In this document: positions 1-9,312 of the stretch, in pieces
Layout of the letters: every line of letters begins with the position of its first letter
How positions within the stretch are numbered: the stretch's first letter is position 1
NCBI RefSeq assembly: GCF_006438875.1
Contig: NZ_RCZH01000018.1
Location: 78,931 to 142,930 of the forward strand
Direction of reading: 5' to 3'
Length of the DNA stretch: 64,000 bases
Source of the DNA: Flavobacterium pectinovorum
GTDB taxonomy: Bacteria > Bacteroidota > Bacteroidia > Flavobacteriales > Flavobacteriaceae
Made by a program: the position numbers and the translations under genes
The notes under the pieces: generated by a model
Told to the model about the DNA's origin: nothing
Database searches by the model: none
The model's input: only the letters and a program-made list of their open reading frames with translations

Positions 1-703
1 TCAGGCTTACCCCATTTACAAAATATTCCCAGTCATTGAATCCGTATTTTTGACTATAATTATAATGATACGTGTACTGTCCATTTGCTATATCGAGGTT
101 TTTATCTTTTATAGAAGAATACCAATCTACATCAATTCCTGCTCCAACATAAAAATTCTCTTTAATCTGCCATGACATAGATTGGTGAAACTTAAAATAA
201 TTGTAATCCATAGGCTGTTCTATACTTTCAAGGGCAAAATCAGGATCTTCTCTTTCAGTGGGTACGATATTGGTTCCAAGCCCGTAATTTGCCTGCGAAA
301 AGAGATAAAGACGATAATCACCGTTGAGGTATATTCTGTTATTTTTTAACAACACACTATTCTTGGCATTTATTAGTAACTGTTTTTTGGTCGTATAGGT
401 AACTCCTAAATTTACTATCGAATATTTATCCTTTAGTTCCTTTCCTTTGAAAGTATATTGGGCTACACCTCCAAAAACAAATCCTGTTGCAGGCTGTGAT
501 CCTATAACCGGAATGACAAGAAAAAAACTATTTTTAACAGGTTTTACAACCAGTACAGAATCCTTTTTCTTAAAAAGTTCAAACAATGTCTTAGCTTCAC
601 AATCCTTATCTGGCACCAGTTCAGTTTGTGCCTTTAAATTGAGATGAACACACATTAGTGTAATGCTCCAAAGAAAAATAGGTCCCCTATGTTTAATTCT
701 CAT
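1..703 (-). CDS. Partial outer-membrane barrel protein (BamA/TamA-like), C-terminus beyond left edge
   Basis: An open minus-strand frame starts at ATG 701-703 and runs off the left edge after 234 codons, so the C-terminal part is missing. It begins with a signal peptide (hydrophobic stretch followed by LKAQ). After that come alternating hydrophobic and polar segments rich in aromatic residues and glycine, such as GFVFGGVAQYTF and YGLGTN, typical of beta-barrel strands. The pattern resembles the Bacteroidota surface-antigen (Omp85-like) barrels that lack POTRA domains; that family call is inference. The stop of the next upstream gene lies 58 bp away on the same strand, so this is probably the distal gene of the sulfatase operon. 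A generic porin is the alternative. Confidence 0.6.
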   Translation of the reverse strand, partial: MRIKHRGPIFLWSITLMCVHLNLKAQTELVPDKDCEAKTLFELFKKKDSVLVVKPVKNSFFLVIPVIGSQPATGFVFGGVAQYTFKGKELKDKYSIVNLGVTYTTKKQLLINAKNSVLLKNNRIYLNGDYRLYLFSQANYGLGTNIVPTEREDPDFALESIEQPMDYNYFKFHQSMSWQIKENFYVGAGIDVDWYSSIKDKNLDIANGQYTYHYNYSQKYGFNDWEYFVNGVSL

Positions 704-761
704 TTTTTTTTCGTTTATAATAGATCAGCTCTGAATTGTGCATTCAATTAGCTCTATAGTA

Positions 762-1895
762 TTAAAGACCAAACCGATACTGAATACTGGTTAAAAATTG
801 CTCACGGCTTCCCAAAAAGCCATACTCAGCCCTCAGCATTATATGCTTATTATACTGATATTGCCCCCCTACTATAAAATTCCACATATCTGATGGAGCT
901 TTTTCCAGTGAATACTGAACAGTAGAGGAACCAGCTGTGCTGAGTGCACCATCCACTGCGGTCAAAAAAGTCCCCGCTGTTTCAAGGGCTTTATTGGCAG
1001 TATTATATTTGGCTGCATTTGCCGGGTTGGCCTGCTGGGCACTAGATAAGGAGTTCCACCAGTTATTGACCGCAGACTGATTTTCGCTGACTTTTTCAAG
1101 CCCGTTGTCAACCTTAGCCTGTGCACCTTCCAAAGGCAATACATCTGCCAGGTTTAAGGAACCCTTTGTTTCACTTTTTAAGTGTACCCTAAAGGCGCCT
1201 ACCCAAACGGCAACATTGCTCTCGGGCTTTTTAAATTTAAAAGTCTTGCCTATACGTGGTCCAAACACAAAAGCAAAAGCAGGATTTTCCAAAGCATCTA
1301 CATCAGTCCAGGTCATGTTCATATCCAAAGCCAGCCATCCTCCTCCAATACCAATGGTAGGGGTTATTCCAAATCCCATGGTAGTAGCACTAAAATTTGC
1401 TTTTGAACTGAAGGATGTTACCTCTGACCAGTTATTGTCAGCATCAGGAATCCAGATGCCTGCATTTATTGTTGTGGAAGTACTGGCTTTACCCAAAATA
1501 CCATACACATTTAAAAAAGGCAGAAGCCAGATATCGGGTCTGATATTAACCGCATTAGCTGATGCAACAGAACTGTTAAACCTTACGATCTGATCCAGAT
1601 TATACTGAGGACCATTATTAAATCCCACATTCAGATTAGAAATATCCAAATCAGATTCCTGCCAGAAATAATTTATTGAGATTCCTGCTGAATAAGGCAA
1701 TTTATACCCTTTTTGAGCTACTTTTTCTCCCCAAATAGGCAATGCATACGGATATTTCTGAACCTCAAGACTGTCTTTTAGTGCCTCATTTTTTTTTCCA
1801 ACTATTTTATCAGTATATACCTGTCCAAAAATATTCATGCTGAAGAATAGAAGAGCAAACAGTATTAGCATATTATATTTCATTTTATTTTTCAT
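762..1895 (-). CDS. Outer-membrane beta-barrel protein of the sulfatase locus
   Basis: A 377-residue protein with a clear signal peptide (MKNKMKYNMLILFALLFF...NIFGQ) and a C-terminal YRFGL, the aromatic-ending last strand usual in outer-membrane barrels. The middle contains glycine-rich strands (GFGITPTIGIGGGWLALDM). Around residues 235-310 there is a polar, Ala/Asn-rich insertion that looks like a long surface loop or coiled segment. The gene follows the arylsulfatase by 67 bp and precedes another barrel gene, so it may let products or substrates cross the outer membrane. I do not recognise a named family, and the transport role is inferred only from context. Confidence 0.7.
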   Translation of the reverse strand: MKNKMKYNMLILFALLFFSMNIFGQVYTDKIVGKKNEALKDSLEVQKYPYALPIWGEKVAQKGYKLPYSAGISINYFWQESDLDISNLNVGFNNGPQYNLDQIVRFNSSVASANAVNIRPDIWLLPFLNVYGILGKASTSTTINAGIWIPDADNNWSEVTSFSSKANFSATTMGFGITPTIGIGGGWLALDMNMTWTDVDALENPAFAFVFGPRIGKTFKFKKPESNVAVWVGAFRVHLKSETKGSLNLADVLPLEGAQAKVDNGLEKVSENQSAVNNWWNSLSSAQQANPANAAKYNTANKALETAGTFLTAVDGALSTAGSSTVQYSLEKAPSDMWNFIVGGQYQYNKHIMLRAEYGFLGSREQFLTSIQYRFGL

Positions 1896-1962
1896 TGCTT
1901 TGCATGTCTATTTGGTTCGTAAAAAGTGCTTTAATTATTTAACTTTAAGCATACTTGATTTT

Positions 1963-4317
1963 TTATTTCTTTGTTTCAATAGTTACTTTATCAAGCTTTC
2001 CATTAAAGTGTGCAGAACCACCGTAGTTAGTAACAGGGGTTCCATCATCGGTGCCTACATCGGCAAGATCGTCTACAGAAAATATAGCAAACTCAGTTTT
2101 ATCAATACGGCCTTCACCAGCTTTGGTACCGTCAACAGTCAGGGTTCCTGTTCCTCCTTTTCCCAGACCACCGCCATCGTATTTAAAATCATATACAATG
2201 GTATGTTTGCCAGGTTTTAGAGCCTGTGCTGAAGCTATATTAAAAGATTGGAGTCCAAGAAAGTTATAGGTAAAAATCGGTTTTCCAGCCTTAATGTAAA
2301 ATGAAAAACCGCCAAATTTTCCTCCCTGGCAGACAATTACGCCATTTGAATTGGCAGCAACATCTACTTTGGCCGTAATGGTGTATGATGTGTTTTTTGT
2401 ATTAATAAAAACATCTGTCTGCATTCCCTTCATTCCTTCCCCATAAGTTACAGAAGTTCTTTCGCCCATTAAATCAGGTCTGTTAACTAATTTTGCATTT
2501 GTTCTCTCCAGCAGACGATCATCAATAGGAAGCACATGATATTTCTCAGCCTCTGACATGAATAATGTCTGAAGTTCTTTCAGCTTTTCGGGATTTTTAG
2601 CTGCAACATTGTTCGATAAACTGAAATCTTCGTTTGAATTGTACAGCTCCCATATATCATCCTGCAGAGAACGAATAGGCTTATTGCTCCATCCGGCTCT
2701 GTGTATCGTTCTAGCGTACCAGCCGTCTTTGTACATAGCCCTGTTGCCAAACATTTCGAAATACTGAACGGTATGTTTCTCTTTAGCCGGCGAATCATTA
2801 AAACTGTAAACCATACTGGTTCCTTCAATAGGATCCTGTTTAATGCCATTTACTGACTTTGGTGCAGGGATTTTAGTTATTTCATAGACTGTTGGGGCAA
2901 TATCGGTAACATGGGTAAATTGTGAGCGGATTTCTCCTTTACCTTTAATACCTTTTGGCCAGTGAATGACCATTCCGTTTCGGGTACCACCAAAATCTGA
3001 AGCCACCTGTTTGGTATAAGCAAAAGGAGCATCCATAGCAACGGCCCATCCTGCAGCATAATGTGGATAAGTGTTTGGACCGCCCCACTCATCATAATGT
3101 TTGAGCATATCCTGTATGGTTTCAGTTACGCCGTTGAAATAGGTATATTCATTAAATACGCCGTTCATTGTTCCTTCGGCACTGGCCCCATTATCTCCTA
3201 CTATGTAAATAAATACAGTGTTGTCTGCAATCCCAAGATCTTCAATTGCTGCGTAGAGCCTTCCAATTTCATGATCGGTATGTTCACCAAATCCGGCATA
3301 AGTTTCCATTTGACGGGCAAACATTTTTTTCTCATCTGCTGATAATTTTTCCCATTCTTTTATGTCCTGAGGTTTAGGAGCCAGCTGGGCATTTTGGGGA
3401 ACAATACCTAATTTTTTTTGACGCTCAAGAGTTTCTGCTCTTACTTTATCCCAGCCCTGGTCGAATTTGCCTTTATATTTATCAATATATTCCTTTGGTG
3501 CATGATGCGGTGCATGAGCTGCTCCTGTAGCAAAATACACAAAGAAAGGTTTGTCTGGGGTTAATGCCTGTTGAAAACGCATCCAATTGATCGCTTGATT
3601 GGTCATATCTGTCGTGAAATGATAATTGGGATCTTTTGGAGTTTCCATCAGTGTGGTACCATCATAAATAATAGGTGACCATTGGTTGGTTTCTCCTCCA
3701 ATAAATCCATAAAATTTATCAAAACCGGAATGTGTCGGCCAACGATCCAGCGGTCCAGATATAGAAATTTCCCAAGGTGGTGTTTCATGATATTTACCAA
3801 AAGCAGCTGTACTGAAACCATTCTGGCGAAGTACTTCAGCCATTGGGGTAATTGTTTGGGGTCTTACACCAGTTGCTCCAGGAAAAGCTGTAGCTGTTTC
3901 CATGATAGAACTGGCATTATTGCTATGATGATTATAACCTGTCAGCAGTGCTGTACGTGTGGGAGAACATAGAGCCGTAGTATGAAAACGGTTATAACTG
4001 ATACCGTCATTACCTAATTTTTCCAATACTGGCATATTGATTGGGCCTCCAAAACGGCTTGATGCTCCAAATCCCATATCATCAATTAGAACAACAACTA
4101 TGTTTGGTGCGCCCTTTGGAGCTGTTACTGCCCATCGCGCAGGTGCTTTGGCATTTCTGGCATCGAGTTCAGTATAAATCTGTCTCTCAGGTTCTCTTAT
4201 AGGCAACGAAGTCCTGTCGTAGGTGCTTTCGCTGCTTTGTTCCTGCGCCGCTATTACAGCAGGAAACAAACAAAATCCTATCAAAGATAGAACTACTGTG
4301 GTTTTTAATTTTTTCAT
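1963..4317 (-). CDS. Secreted arylsulfatase (class I sulfatase) with C-terminal lectin-like domain
   Basis: A 784-residue protein with a signal peptide (about residues 1-24). The sulfatase core begins near residue 70 with IVVVLIDDMGFG; Asp79-Asp80 are the expected calcium ligands. The signature is C117-S-P-T-R121 followed by TALLTG, where the cysteine would be oxidised to formylglycine. A second metal-ligand motif, VGDNG, lies near residue 375. The last 150 residues or so form a beta-rich LamG-like domain, as in the long Pseudomonas-type arylsulfatases. The enzyme should hydrolyse sulfate esters in the periplasm or outside the cell. No formylglycine-generating enzyme or radical-SAM maturase is visible in this window. 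It sits between two barrel genes and a SphA-like gene, which suggests uptake-linked sulfate scavenging. The substrate cannot be read from the sequence. Confidence 0.9.
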   Translation of the reverse strand: MKKLKTTVVLSLIGFCLFPAVIAAQEQSSESTYDRTSLPIREPERQIYTELDARNAKAPARWAVTAPKGAPNIVVVLIDDMGFGASSRFGGPINMPVLEKLGNDGISYNRFHTTALCSPTRTALLTGYNHHSNNASSIMETATAFPGATGVRPQTITPMAEVLRQNGFSTAAFGKYHETPPWEISISGPLDRWPTHSGFDKFYGFIGGETNQWSPIIYDGTTLMETPKDPNYHFTTDMTNQAINWMRFQQALTPDKPFFVYFATGAAHAPHHAPKEYIDKYKGKFDQGWDKVRAETLERQKKLGIVPQNAQLAPKPQDIKEWEKLSADEKKMFARQMETYAGFGEHTDHEIGRLYAAIEDLGIADNTVFIYIVGDNGASAEGTMNGVFNEYTYFNGVTETIQDMLKHYDEWGGPNTYPHYAAGWAVAMDAPFAYTKQVASDFGGTRNGMVIHWPKGIKGKGEIRSQFTHVTDIAPTVYEITKIPAPKSVNGIKQDPIEGTSMVYSFNDSPAKEKHTVQYFEMFGNRAMYKDGWYARTIHRAGWSNKPIRSLQDDIWELYNSNEDFSLSNNVAAKNPEKLKELQTLFMSEAEKYHVLPIDDRLLERTNAKLVNRPDLMGERTSVTYGEGMKGMQTDVFINTKNTSYTITAKVDVAANSNGVIVCQGGKFGGFSFYIKAGKPIFTYNFLGLQSFNIASAQALKPGKHTIVYDFKYDGGGLGKGGTGTLTVDGTKAGEGRIDKTEFAIFSVDDLADVGTDDGTPVTNYGGSAHFNGKLDKVTIETKK

Positions 4318-4368
4318 GGTTACATTTTTTAATTAATAGATTTTTATTCTGTACTAACTTGTGTACTA

Positions 4369-4545
4369 TTACTCTCTTTTATTTATATTTTTTACAAACC
4401 TTAAAATTTCTTCTTCCAGTTCCACAGATAAGGATTCATATTCTGTTTGACACTGAGTATCTTCTTCACATTTTTTTTTGTATTGTTCGATATTTATTTT
4501 ACTGATATAATAATCATCACAAATAGCCTTGAATTCATTATCGGT
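4369..4545 (-). pseudogene. Truncated copy of the small helical protein encoded at 5880-6119
   Basis: The minus strand encodes DNEFKAICDDYYISKINIEQ, continuing to ELEEEILRFVKNINKRE and a stop. This matches residues 27-79 of the 79-residue protein at 5880-6119 almost position by position. The first 25 or so codons are gone: a TGA stop lies two codons before the first matching residue and there is no start codon. The sulfatase (stop-proximal side) and the SphA-like gene flank it. It is either a decayed tandem duplicate or debris from insertion of the SphA-like gene into an older copy. Confidence 0.75.
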
Positions 4546-4566
4546 TCAAATTATGCTATTACTATT

Positions 4567-5625
4567 TTACAGTTTATTGCCTGTTAGAGCATTTGTTATA
4601 AAAAGCAAATTAATTTCGAAAGTGTTCATTTTAAAACTCTGTACTGCACCGTAATTGAATCCGTATTTTCCTGTAATTTGTACACGCCCGGCCCCTGGCC
4701 AATATCCTGCTTCAAATCCCAGTACGCCGATTCTGTCTTTTATATGACTATTCCAATAAACACCATTTCCTTCATCTTGTGAAACTTGCCAGCTGTTTCC
4801 TCCAAAAATGCCAAGAGAAAATTTGTCTGAAAAATATTGACTGATTCCATAATCAAGATAAAACCTGTTGCCAGGATTTACATCTGCTTTTTCCATTTTG
4901 CTTGTGATTTCGTATGTCGAAGCCAGCATACAGGCTAATGCTTTTGATGTCTCACCATTAATTTTCAATGGATAATAATAGGCAAACCCTTGAACGAGAT
5001 GGCTCCAATACCCCAACCCTGTATTGTTCGATCCTCCAGGTTCATATTCACCTGTTGGGGCATAAAACATATAACCCGCCGTGATATCAAACATTTTTAG
5101 TCCCCAGCTTAGAAAAACAGGCATGACACCAAGGTCTGAAAAACCATTAACCTTACCATTGACTGTCCCGCTCTGATGAATGGAATCAATTAGTCTAATA
5201 CGCTCGTATGCCGAACTGGTACTCACTGTGGTGTAAGCTGCCGTCAGTCCAGTAATATAGGCAGCCCCCAGTATCTTAAATTTCGAAACCCAAAGTAGAA
5301 ATGGTGAATTGAGATATCCATTGATATCAACATTCAAATTAATCGGCGCGCCAAGAGGACCCGTAATCTGTGTAACCCGCTTGCCATCTGCTCCGTAAAA
5401 TTTATTTCCGGAAAGAAATACATTGTAATCCAAGGCAATTAGCCCGGTTGCTGGGGCTGGATTAGCAAAATCCCTTACATTAATGATTCCTGGGAGATAA
5501 TGCCCGGTGAGCATCGGAGATACATTATTACTTTGCCCCACCGTGGAAATAATTCCTAAAAATAACATCAAAAATAAAAGGTGTCCCTTTATTTTTAGCT
5601 TATTGTTTTCTTTGTTGTTTTCCAT
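4567..5625 (-). CDS. SphA/MetA-type outer-membrane protein (phenol-degradation meta-pathway family)
   Basis: A 352-residue protein with an N-terminal signal segment after a lysine-rich start. The mature part opens with HYLPGIINVRDFANPAP and contains GYMFYAPTGEYEPGG. The latter resembles the conserved YAPTG-Y element of the family first annotated as 'involved in meta-pathway of phenol degradation' (Phenol_MetA_deg / SphA). These are outer-membrane barrels thought to move hydrophobic compounds. The C-terminal half alternates like barrel strands. It lies upstream of the arylsulfatase on the same strand with only a pseudogene between them, so co-transcription is likely. In Proteobacteria this family is often found beside arylsulfatases (recalled, not checked). 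Confidence 0.75.
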   Translation of the reverse strand: MENNKENNKLKIKGHLLFLMLFLGIISTVGQSNNVSPMLTGHYLPGIINVRDFANPAPATGLIALDYNVFLSGNKFYGADGKRVTQITGPLGAPINLNVDINGYLNSPFLLWVSKFKILGAAYITGLTAAYTTVSTSSAYERIRLIDSIHQSGTVNGKVNGFSDLGVMPVFLSWGLKMFDITAGYMFYAPTGEYEPGGSNNTGLGYWSHLVQGFAYYYPLKINGETSKALACMLASTYEITSKMEKADVNPGNRFYLDYGISQYFSDKFSLGIFGGNSWQVSQDEGNGVYWNSHIKDRIGVLGFEAGYWPGAGRVQITGKYGFNYGAVQSFKMNTFEINLLFITNALTGNKL

Positions 5626-5879
5626 CTTGTAACTTTTTTCTTAGTAGACCCAAAATAAAAATGACTCAAAATTTAATACGCCTAGAAACAGTACTTCCGT
5701 TCTTAACTTGGCGAGGTATGTTTTAATGCCCGTACATAGTACAATTAGTTTTATGATAACTTTAGCTAACGCTGTTGGGCTATAAAGTGCTTCCGTCAAC
5801 AGTAAACATATCAATTAAAACAATTTTTATATTTTAATTTCTGCCTTAATCCATTTTAATGACTGCTGAACGTTTACAA

Positions 5880-6119
5880 TTATTTAATCTTTGTTATAAA
5901 TCTTATTATTTCTTCTTCCAGTTCTAATGACAACGCCTCATAATCCGACTTACACTGTGTGTTTTCCTCTGATTTTTTAGTATACTTTTCGATATTCATT
6001 TTACTTGTACAGTAATCATCACAGATTGTCTTAAACTCATCGTCTGCTAAATACAAGACAATAATTGACTCCATGTACTTCGAAAATTTCTCATTATTTA
6101 AGGCTTTTGGAATAGTCAT
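5880..6119 (-). CDS. Small charged helical protein, function unknown
   Basis: A 79-residue protein without signal peptide or membrane segment. The N-terminal 25 residues are mixed; the rest looks like two amphipathic helices rich in Glu and Lys (SLELEEEIIRFITK). The core motif DDEFKTICDDYCTSK is kept in the truncated copy at 4369-4545, showing that this part is conserved. I do not recognise the family; small YdcH-like helical hairpins have a similar layout. It lies upstream of the SphA-like gene on the same strand, separated by a 254-bp intergenic stretch that could hold a promoter. Confidence 0.6.
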   Translation of the reverse strand: MTIPKALNNEKFSKYMESIIVLYLADDEFKTICDDYCTSKMNIEKYTKKSEENTQCKSDYEALSLELEEEIIRFITKIK

Positions 6120-6455
6120 TTTTAGTCAGTTAAGATGGTTAAACTTTAATAACAATATTTCACTGAGATCTATTTTAACAGTTTATCAAATTACTACCAT
6201 TAGCACATTTTTATAATTCAATAGTTTATGAATTGATAATCAAAATTACGCAAAATCACAAATCATAAAATACTGTTAATTAGAGCTTTATAAAATTATA
6301 AAATTGCAATTGTTTATTTACGTTATTAACTGTTAAACGGCCGTTAAATAAAAAGGAATAAACCACTCAAATCTTCAGATTACAAACGATAAATCCAGCC
6401 ATAACAAGTGTTGTATGGATAGTGAATAAAAAAAATAAAAATTATTAGAAAGAGT
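6120..6455. other. Intergenic, no gene seen
   Basis: A very A+T-rich stretch between the small protein and the TolB/TPR regulator, both on the minus strand. I see no open frame, repeat copy or convincing hairpin. It probably contains the promoter of the small-protein/sulfatase operon, but I could not single one out. Confidence 0.4.
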
Positions 6456-8054
6456 TTAAAAATCCGCCTTTAGAAGTTGTAAGCCTGCATTCTCCAGTCC
6501 AAGAATGATTTGTGATACTAGTTCCTCCGACAGTATAAGGCCTGAAACCACTTCTTTTATTTGTGTTGGAGCTTCTGGCATCATTTCCAGCAGATTTGAC
6601 AGATATTTTTCAGCTGTAGGGTCACTCATATACGAAAGCGATACTGCCTTCAGCAAATGATACCAGAAAGTTTCTGCTGAATTCATTTTTTCCGCCCAGA
6701 AATAAGCCACATTATAATTTTCAATTTGTATATAATAAAAACTAAATCCGGCGTTCACCCACCACGGGTAATAAGGATTTAACTTAATAGCATCGTCCAT
6801 GAGATGGAAACCTTCTTCAAAATAACCTATACAAATTAAGACAAATCCAGCACCGCAGGCCATAACTGAACAGTTAGGATTGAGTTCAATACATCTGAGG
6901 GCTGCACGAAGACAGGACTCTTTTTCTTTCTTAAATAAGTATACCCAGGCAAGGCTATGCCAGGCAAACTGGCAAAGAGGGTCAATCTTTAGCGCTTCCA
7001 TACAGTAATTATATCCGCATTCTAATGGATTGGGCACAGTAGGTATGTCCAGCACTATTCCATCTAAGTATAGTTCGCTCAGCATAGCCATTACCACTGT
7101 ATTATTAGGGTGTAAATTCAAGGCATCACGGAGTGTTGAAACTGCAGCATTAAAATTATTGACAGAAAATGAACGCTGTAATTGATAATAATTATATATG
7201 CCCTCTCTAACTTTAGAATTGTTTAAGGCCTTTGAAGGAGAAGCATTTGCAATTTCCTGAAAAATAGTTCCATAATACCCGCCTACCGTTGCAATAAAAC
7301 TTTGAATAATTTCATCTTGTATTTCGAATATTCCATATTTAATTTCCTTATCAAATGTTTTTGTCATGATGATTTCGCCTGTTAAAGTAATTAAAAGGTT
7401 TATCCTGATTCGTACTCTTTCGTCAGTGAAATTAATTGTCCCATTTATTATATAATCTGCATTTACAAGTTTGCCTGCTTCCAAAATATTCTGATTGATC
7501 TTAGCTGTCATTTCCATGGAATAGTATCCTATCACGGAAATATCCTGAAATCTGGCAAGTTCAGCACTAACCCCTTCCCCTAAAAGCAGCGCAAATATAT
7601 TTTCATCTTTTTTTTCGGATGTACATTTAAAAGGAAATATTGCTACAGTTGGGTTTACAGCAATATTAGATAAAGTTTTATATGTATAGCTGTTATTTAC
7701 AATAATTTTTTCCCGCTGCTTAAATTGTGGTACATAGCGTCCTTTGGGAATTTCAATATAGATCTCATTATCTTTTCCTTCAGAACTGTAATACAAGCTT
7801 AATGCTCTTCTTAGTCTTCCAGCATGAATACGCACAATAGCATCATCATTACAATTGAAACTGGAAGGACGTTTAAGAACATTTATCGCTATATTGTATT
7901 CTTTAATGTGCTTATCTCTATCGTTGAGGGATTCCATAACAATATATTCCAAAAACCTAGACAGTGTTGGCGAATTTTTAAATAATGAAAAATTTAGTGC
8001 CCGCCGAAGTTCTTGATTAATTTCTTCAGAGGAGAAAACTTCCTGAGTTTCCAT
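6456..8054 (-). CDS. HTH/TolB-like/TPR regulator of the sulfatase locus
   Basis: A 532-residue protein in three parts. Residues 1-115 look like a DNA-binding winged-helix-type domain (SPTLSRFLEYIV near residue 30, IRIHAGRLRRALSLYY near residue 80, and a basic GRYVPQF end). Residues 130-275 resemble the TolB/FlgO-like domain (VAIFPFKC, VSAELARFQDISVIG, GTINFTDERVRIRINL). From about 285 to the end there are TPR-like helical pairs (ALNLHPNNTVVMAMLSELYL, ALKIDPLCQFAWHSLAWVYL). Proteobacterial proteins with this layout, often mislabelled adenylate cyclase, are found beside arylsulfatase/SphA clusters (recalled). It is probably a local transcription regulator; the ligand is unknown. Confidence 0.7.
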   Translation of the reverse strand: METQEVFSSEEINQELRRALNFSLFKNSPTLSRFLEYIVMESLNDRDKHIKEYNIAINVLKRPSSFNCNDDAIVRIHAGRLRRALSLYYSSEGKDNEIYIEIPKGRYVPQFKQREKIIVNNSYTYKTLSNIAVNPTVAIFPFKCTSEKKDENIFALLLGEGVSAELARFQDISVIGYYSMEMTAKINQNILEAGKLVNADYIINGTINFTDERVRIRINLLITLTGEIIMTKTFDKEIKYGIFEIQDEIIQSFIATVGGYYGTIFQEIANASPSKALNNSKVREGIYNYYQLQRSFSVNNFNAAVSTLRDALNLHPNNTVVMAMLSELYLDGIVLDIPTVPNPLECGYNYCMEALKIDPLCQFAWHSLAWVYLFKKEKESCLRAALRCIELNPNCSVMACGAGFVLICIGYFEEGFHLMDDAIKLNPYYPWWVNAGFSFYYIQIENYNVAYFWAEKMNSAETFWYHLLKAVSLSYMSDPTAEKYLSNLLEMMPEAPTQIKEVVSGLILSEELVSQIILGLENAGLQLLKADF

Positions 8055-8470
8055 ATAATTGATTTCAATTGGTTGTGATCTAAACGTATGGGGAGGCTGG
8101 CTATCTACATATATAATTTTGTAATCTTAAAAAACTAATTTGGTAAAGATATTAAAAAAATTAAAAGCCTTAACATTTTGATTATCATTATTATATAAAA
8201 TTATAAAATAAAACAAAAAAAAAGTTTGTGTAAGAAACTGTTTTTTTTGCAACATTAGAATTGTTAACTGTTTTTCTTCTTACCAGAATGACTATGGAAT
8301 ATTGTAAAATGATTAGAATTAATTTCCTAAAAACTTAGTGTCACTTACCGTTTTTCATAAACGCAATAAGATTATTTTTTCTTCTCCTGTAAGAGGAATT
8401 CGTTTGCCATTATCTTTAAAAATCGGATCAAGGTTATCGGCATCAAAAACACCATTATCAAAATGGAGTT
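8055..8470. other. Intergenic, upstream of the regulator
   Basis: A+T-rich stretch. Minus-strand frame 8355-8543 is open but ends inside the repeated TTTTTTGCCACAAAA box and has no recognisable homology, so I treat it as chance. The regulator's promoter should lie near 8060-8150, but no clear box was identified. Confidence 0.4.
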
Positions 8471-8680
8471 GATACCTTTTTTGCCACAAAAAAATAAGGC
8501 TGTTCTTTTTATTTAATTTAATTACATTTTTTGACAAAATCACATATTAAGACTAGATATATTTTACATTAATCCCCGACAGGACATCCAAACCAAAATA
8601 CTGAAGACATCTAAAGACAGCTCCTATTTGTAGTAAGACAATCTCTTCAAATCTTTCATAAAATGTATAGAAATTTGTCC
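8471..8680 (+). repeat. Dispersed repeat unit, copy 1 (box plus conserved block)
   Basis: First copy of a composite repeat. A 5' box at 8471-8510 (GATACCTTTTTTGCCACAAA, then a TAAGGCTGT-like stretch) is followed after about 78 bp by a conserved block at 8571-8680 that starts AATCCCC and ends AATTTGTCC. The block recurs at 11171, 13248 and 25592, all in the same orientation. Read on the minus strand it encodes the tail VVTSTGQISIHFMKDLKRLS before a stop, similar to the end of the recombinase relic at 13301. A hairpin with a T-rich tail follows at 8704. Confidence 0.75.
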
Positions 8681-9062
8681 AGTCGAGGTCACCACAGCCA
8701 AAAGGCGCCAATTGAAGACAATTGGCGCCATTTCTTTATTATAACCTTCAATATTTTTATTGGTTTAAAGAACCGCAGTACGCTATGTATTGTTTCATGA
8801 GCCTAAAAAGGTGATTGTCTAGCAAAGCTGAAAAGGCACAGCCCTGTGTTTAGGTTTTACATTGATTGTTGCTCTAGAGCCGTAAAACCTATTTATTTTT
8901 TGCACCGCCTGTAAATTAGAAATACAACAATTGGGTTCAAATTTACATTTCTCCAAAGACAAAATTGGGCCCGTTGCAGCCCATAGCCCCGATAGCAGTG
9001 AAATCCTTTGTGGCGGGGTCCGGCGCAAAGATTGTAGCGTATAGCGGGAACAGCTCCTAAAA
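8571..9062. repeat. Long composite intergenic repeat, copy 1 (pair of 25592-26152)
   Basis: From the conserved block through the GGCGCCAATTG hairpin to about 9062, this stretch parallels 25592-26152. Shared landmarks in order are the hairpin, AAAACCTATTTATTTTT (8886), CCAAAGACAAAAT (8953) and GCGGGAACAGCTCCTAA (9045). The last part looks like a repeat I associate with many Flavobacterium intergenic regions. Frame 8819-9091 on the minus strand is a translation of this repeat, not a gene. Confidence 0.7.
8704..8738 (+). terminator. Intrinsic terminator-like hairpin after repeat copy 1
   Basis: A perfect 11-bp stem GGCGCCAATTG / CAATTGGCGCC with the tetraloop AAGA, followed by ATTTCTTTATT. The same hairpin recurs at 25731 after repeat copy 4. 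Confidence 0.75.
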
Positions 9063-9096
9063 AATAGAAGGATTTTAATCAATCTTTTCAAATCAC

Positions 9097-9312
9097 TTAC
9101 CTACATACAGCCAATTTACAGAATGATTTAAACATAGATATCCCTGGTCTAACCATCTGATTCTTTCTTAACATATGTACAACTTCAATTCCGCTCAATG
9201 TTCGTCTGGCCGATTCAAAACTTTTAAAGCCTAATTCGTTTTGTATACGCCACTTGATAAAACGATGATCCTGTTCTACAATATTGTTGAGATATTTACG
9301 GTTTAGTACACA
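9097..9312 (-). mobile_element. IS6-family transposase fragment (3' end)
   Basis: The minus strand reads without interruption through KYLNNIVEQDHRFIKWRIQN, SFESARRTLSGIEVVHML and KSFCKLAV to a stop at 9097-9099. KYLNN-VEQDHR-IK is the conserved C-terminal region of IS6/IS26-type DDE transposases. Only about 70 codons remain and the catalytic N-terminal two thirds is missing. A second relic of the same family lies at 30700-31090. Confidence 0.85.

Noticed and set aside
1105..1593. Plus-strand frame of 162 codons
   Set aside because: Antisense shadow of the outer-membrane protein gene at 762-1895.
8355..8543. Minus-strand frame of 62 codons
   Set aside because: It overlaps the repeat box, has no known pattern and shows no start signal; probably chance.
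8819..9091. Minus-strand frame of 90 codons
   Set aside because: It is the translation of the composite intergenic repeat, also seen at 25950-26189, not a gene.
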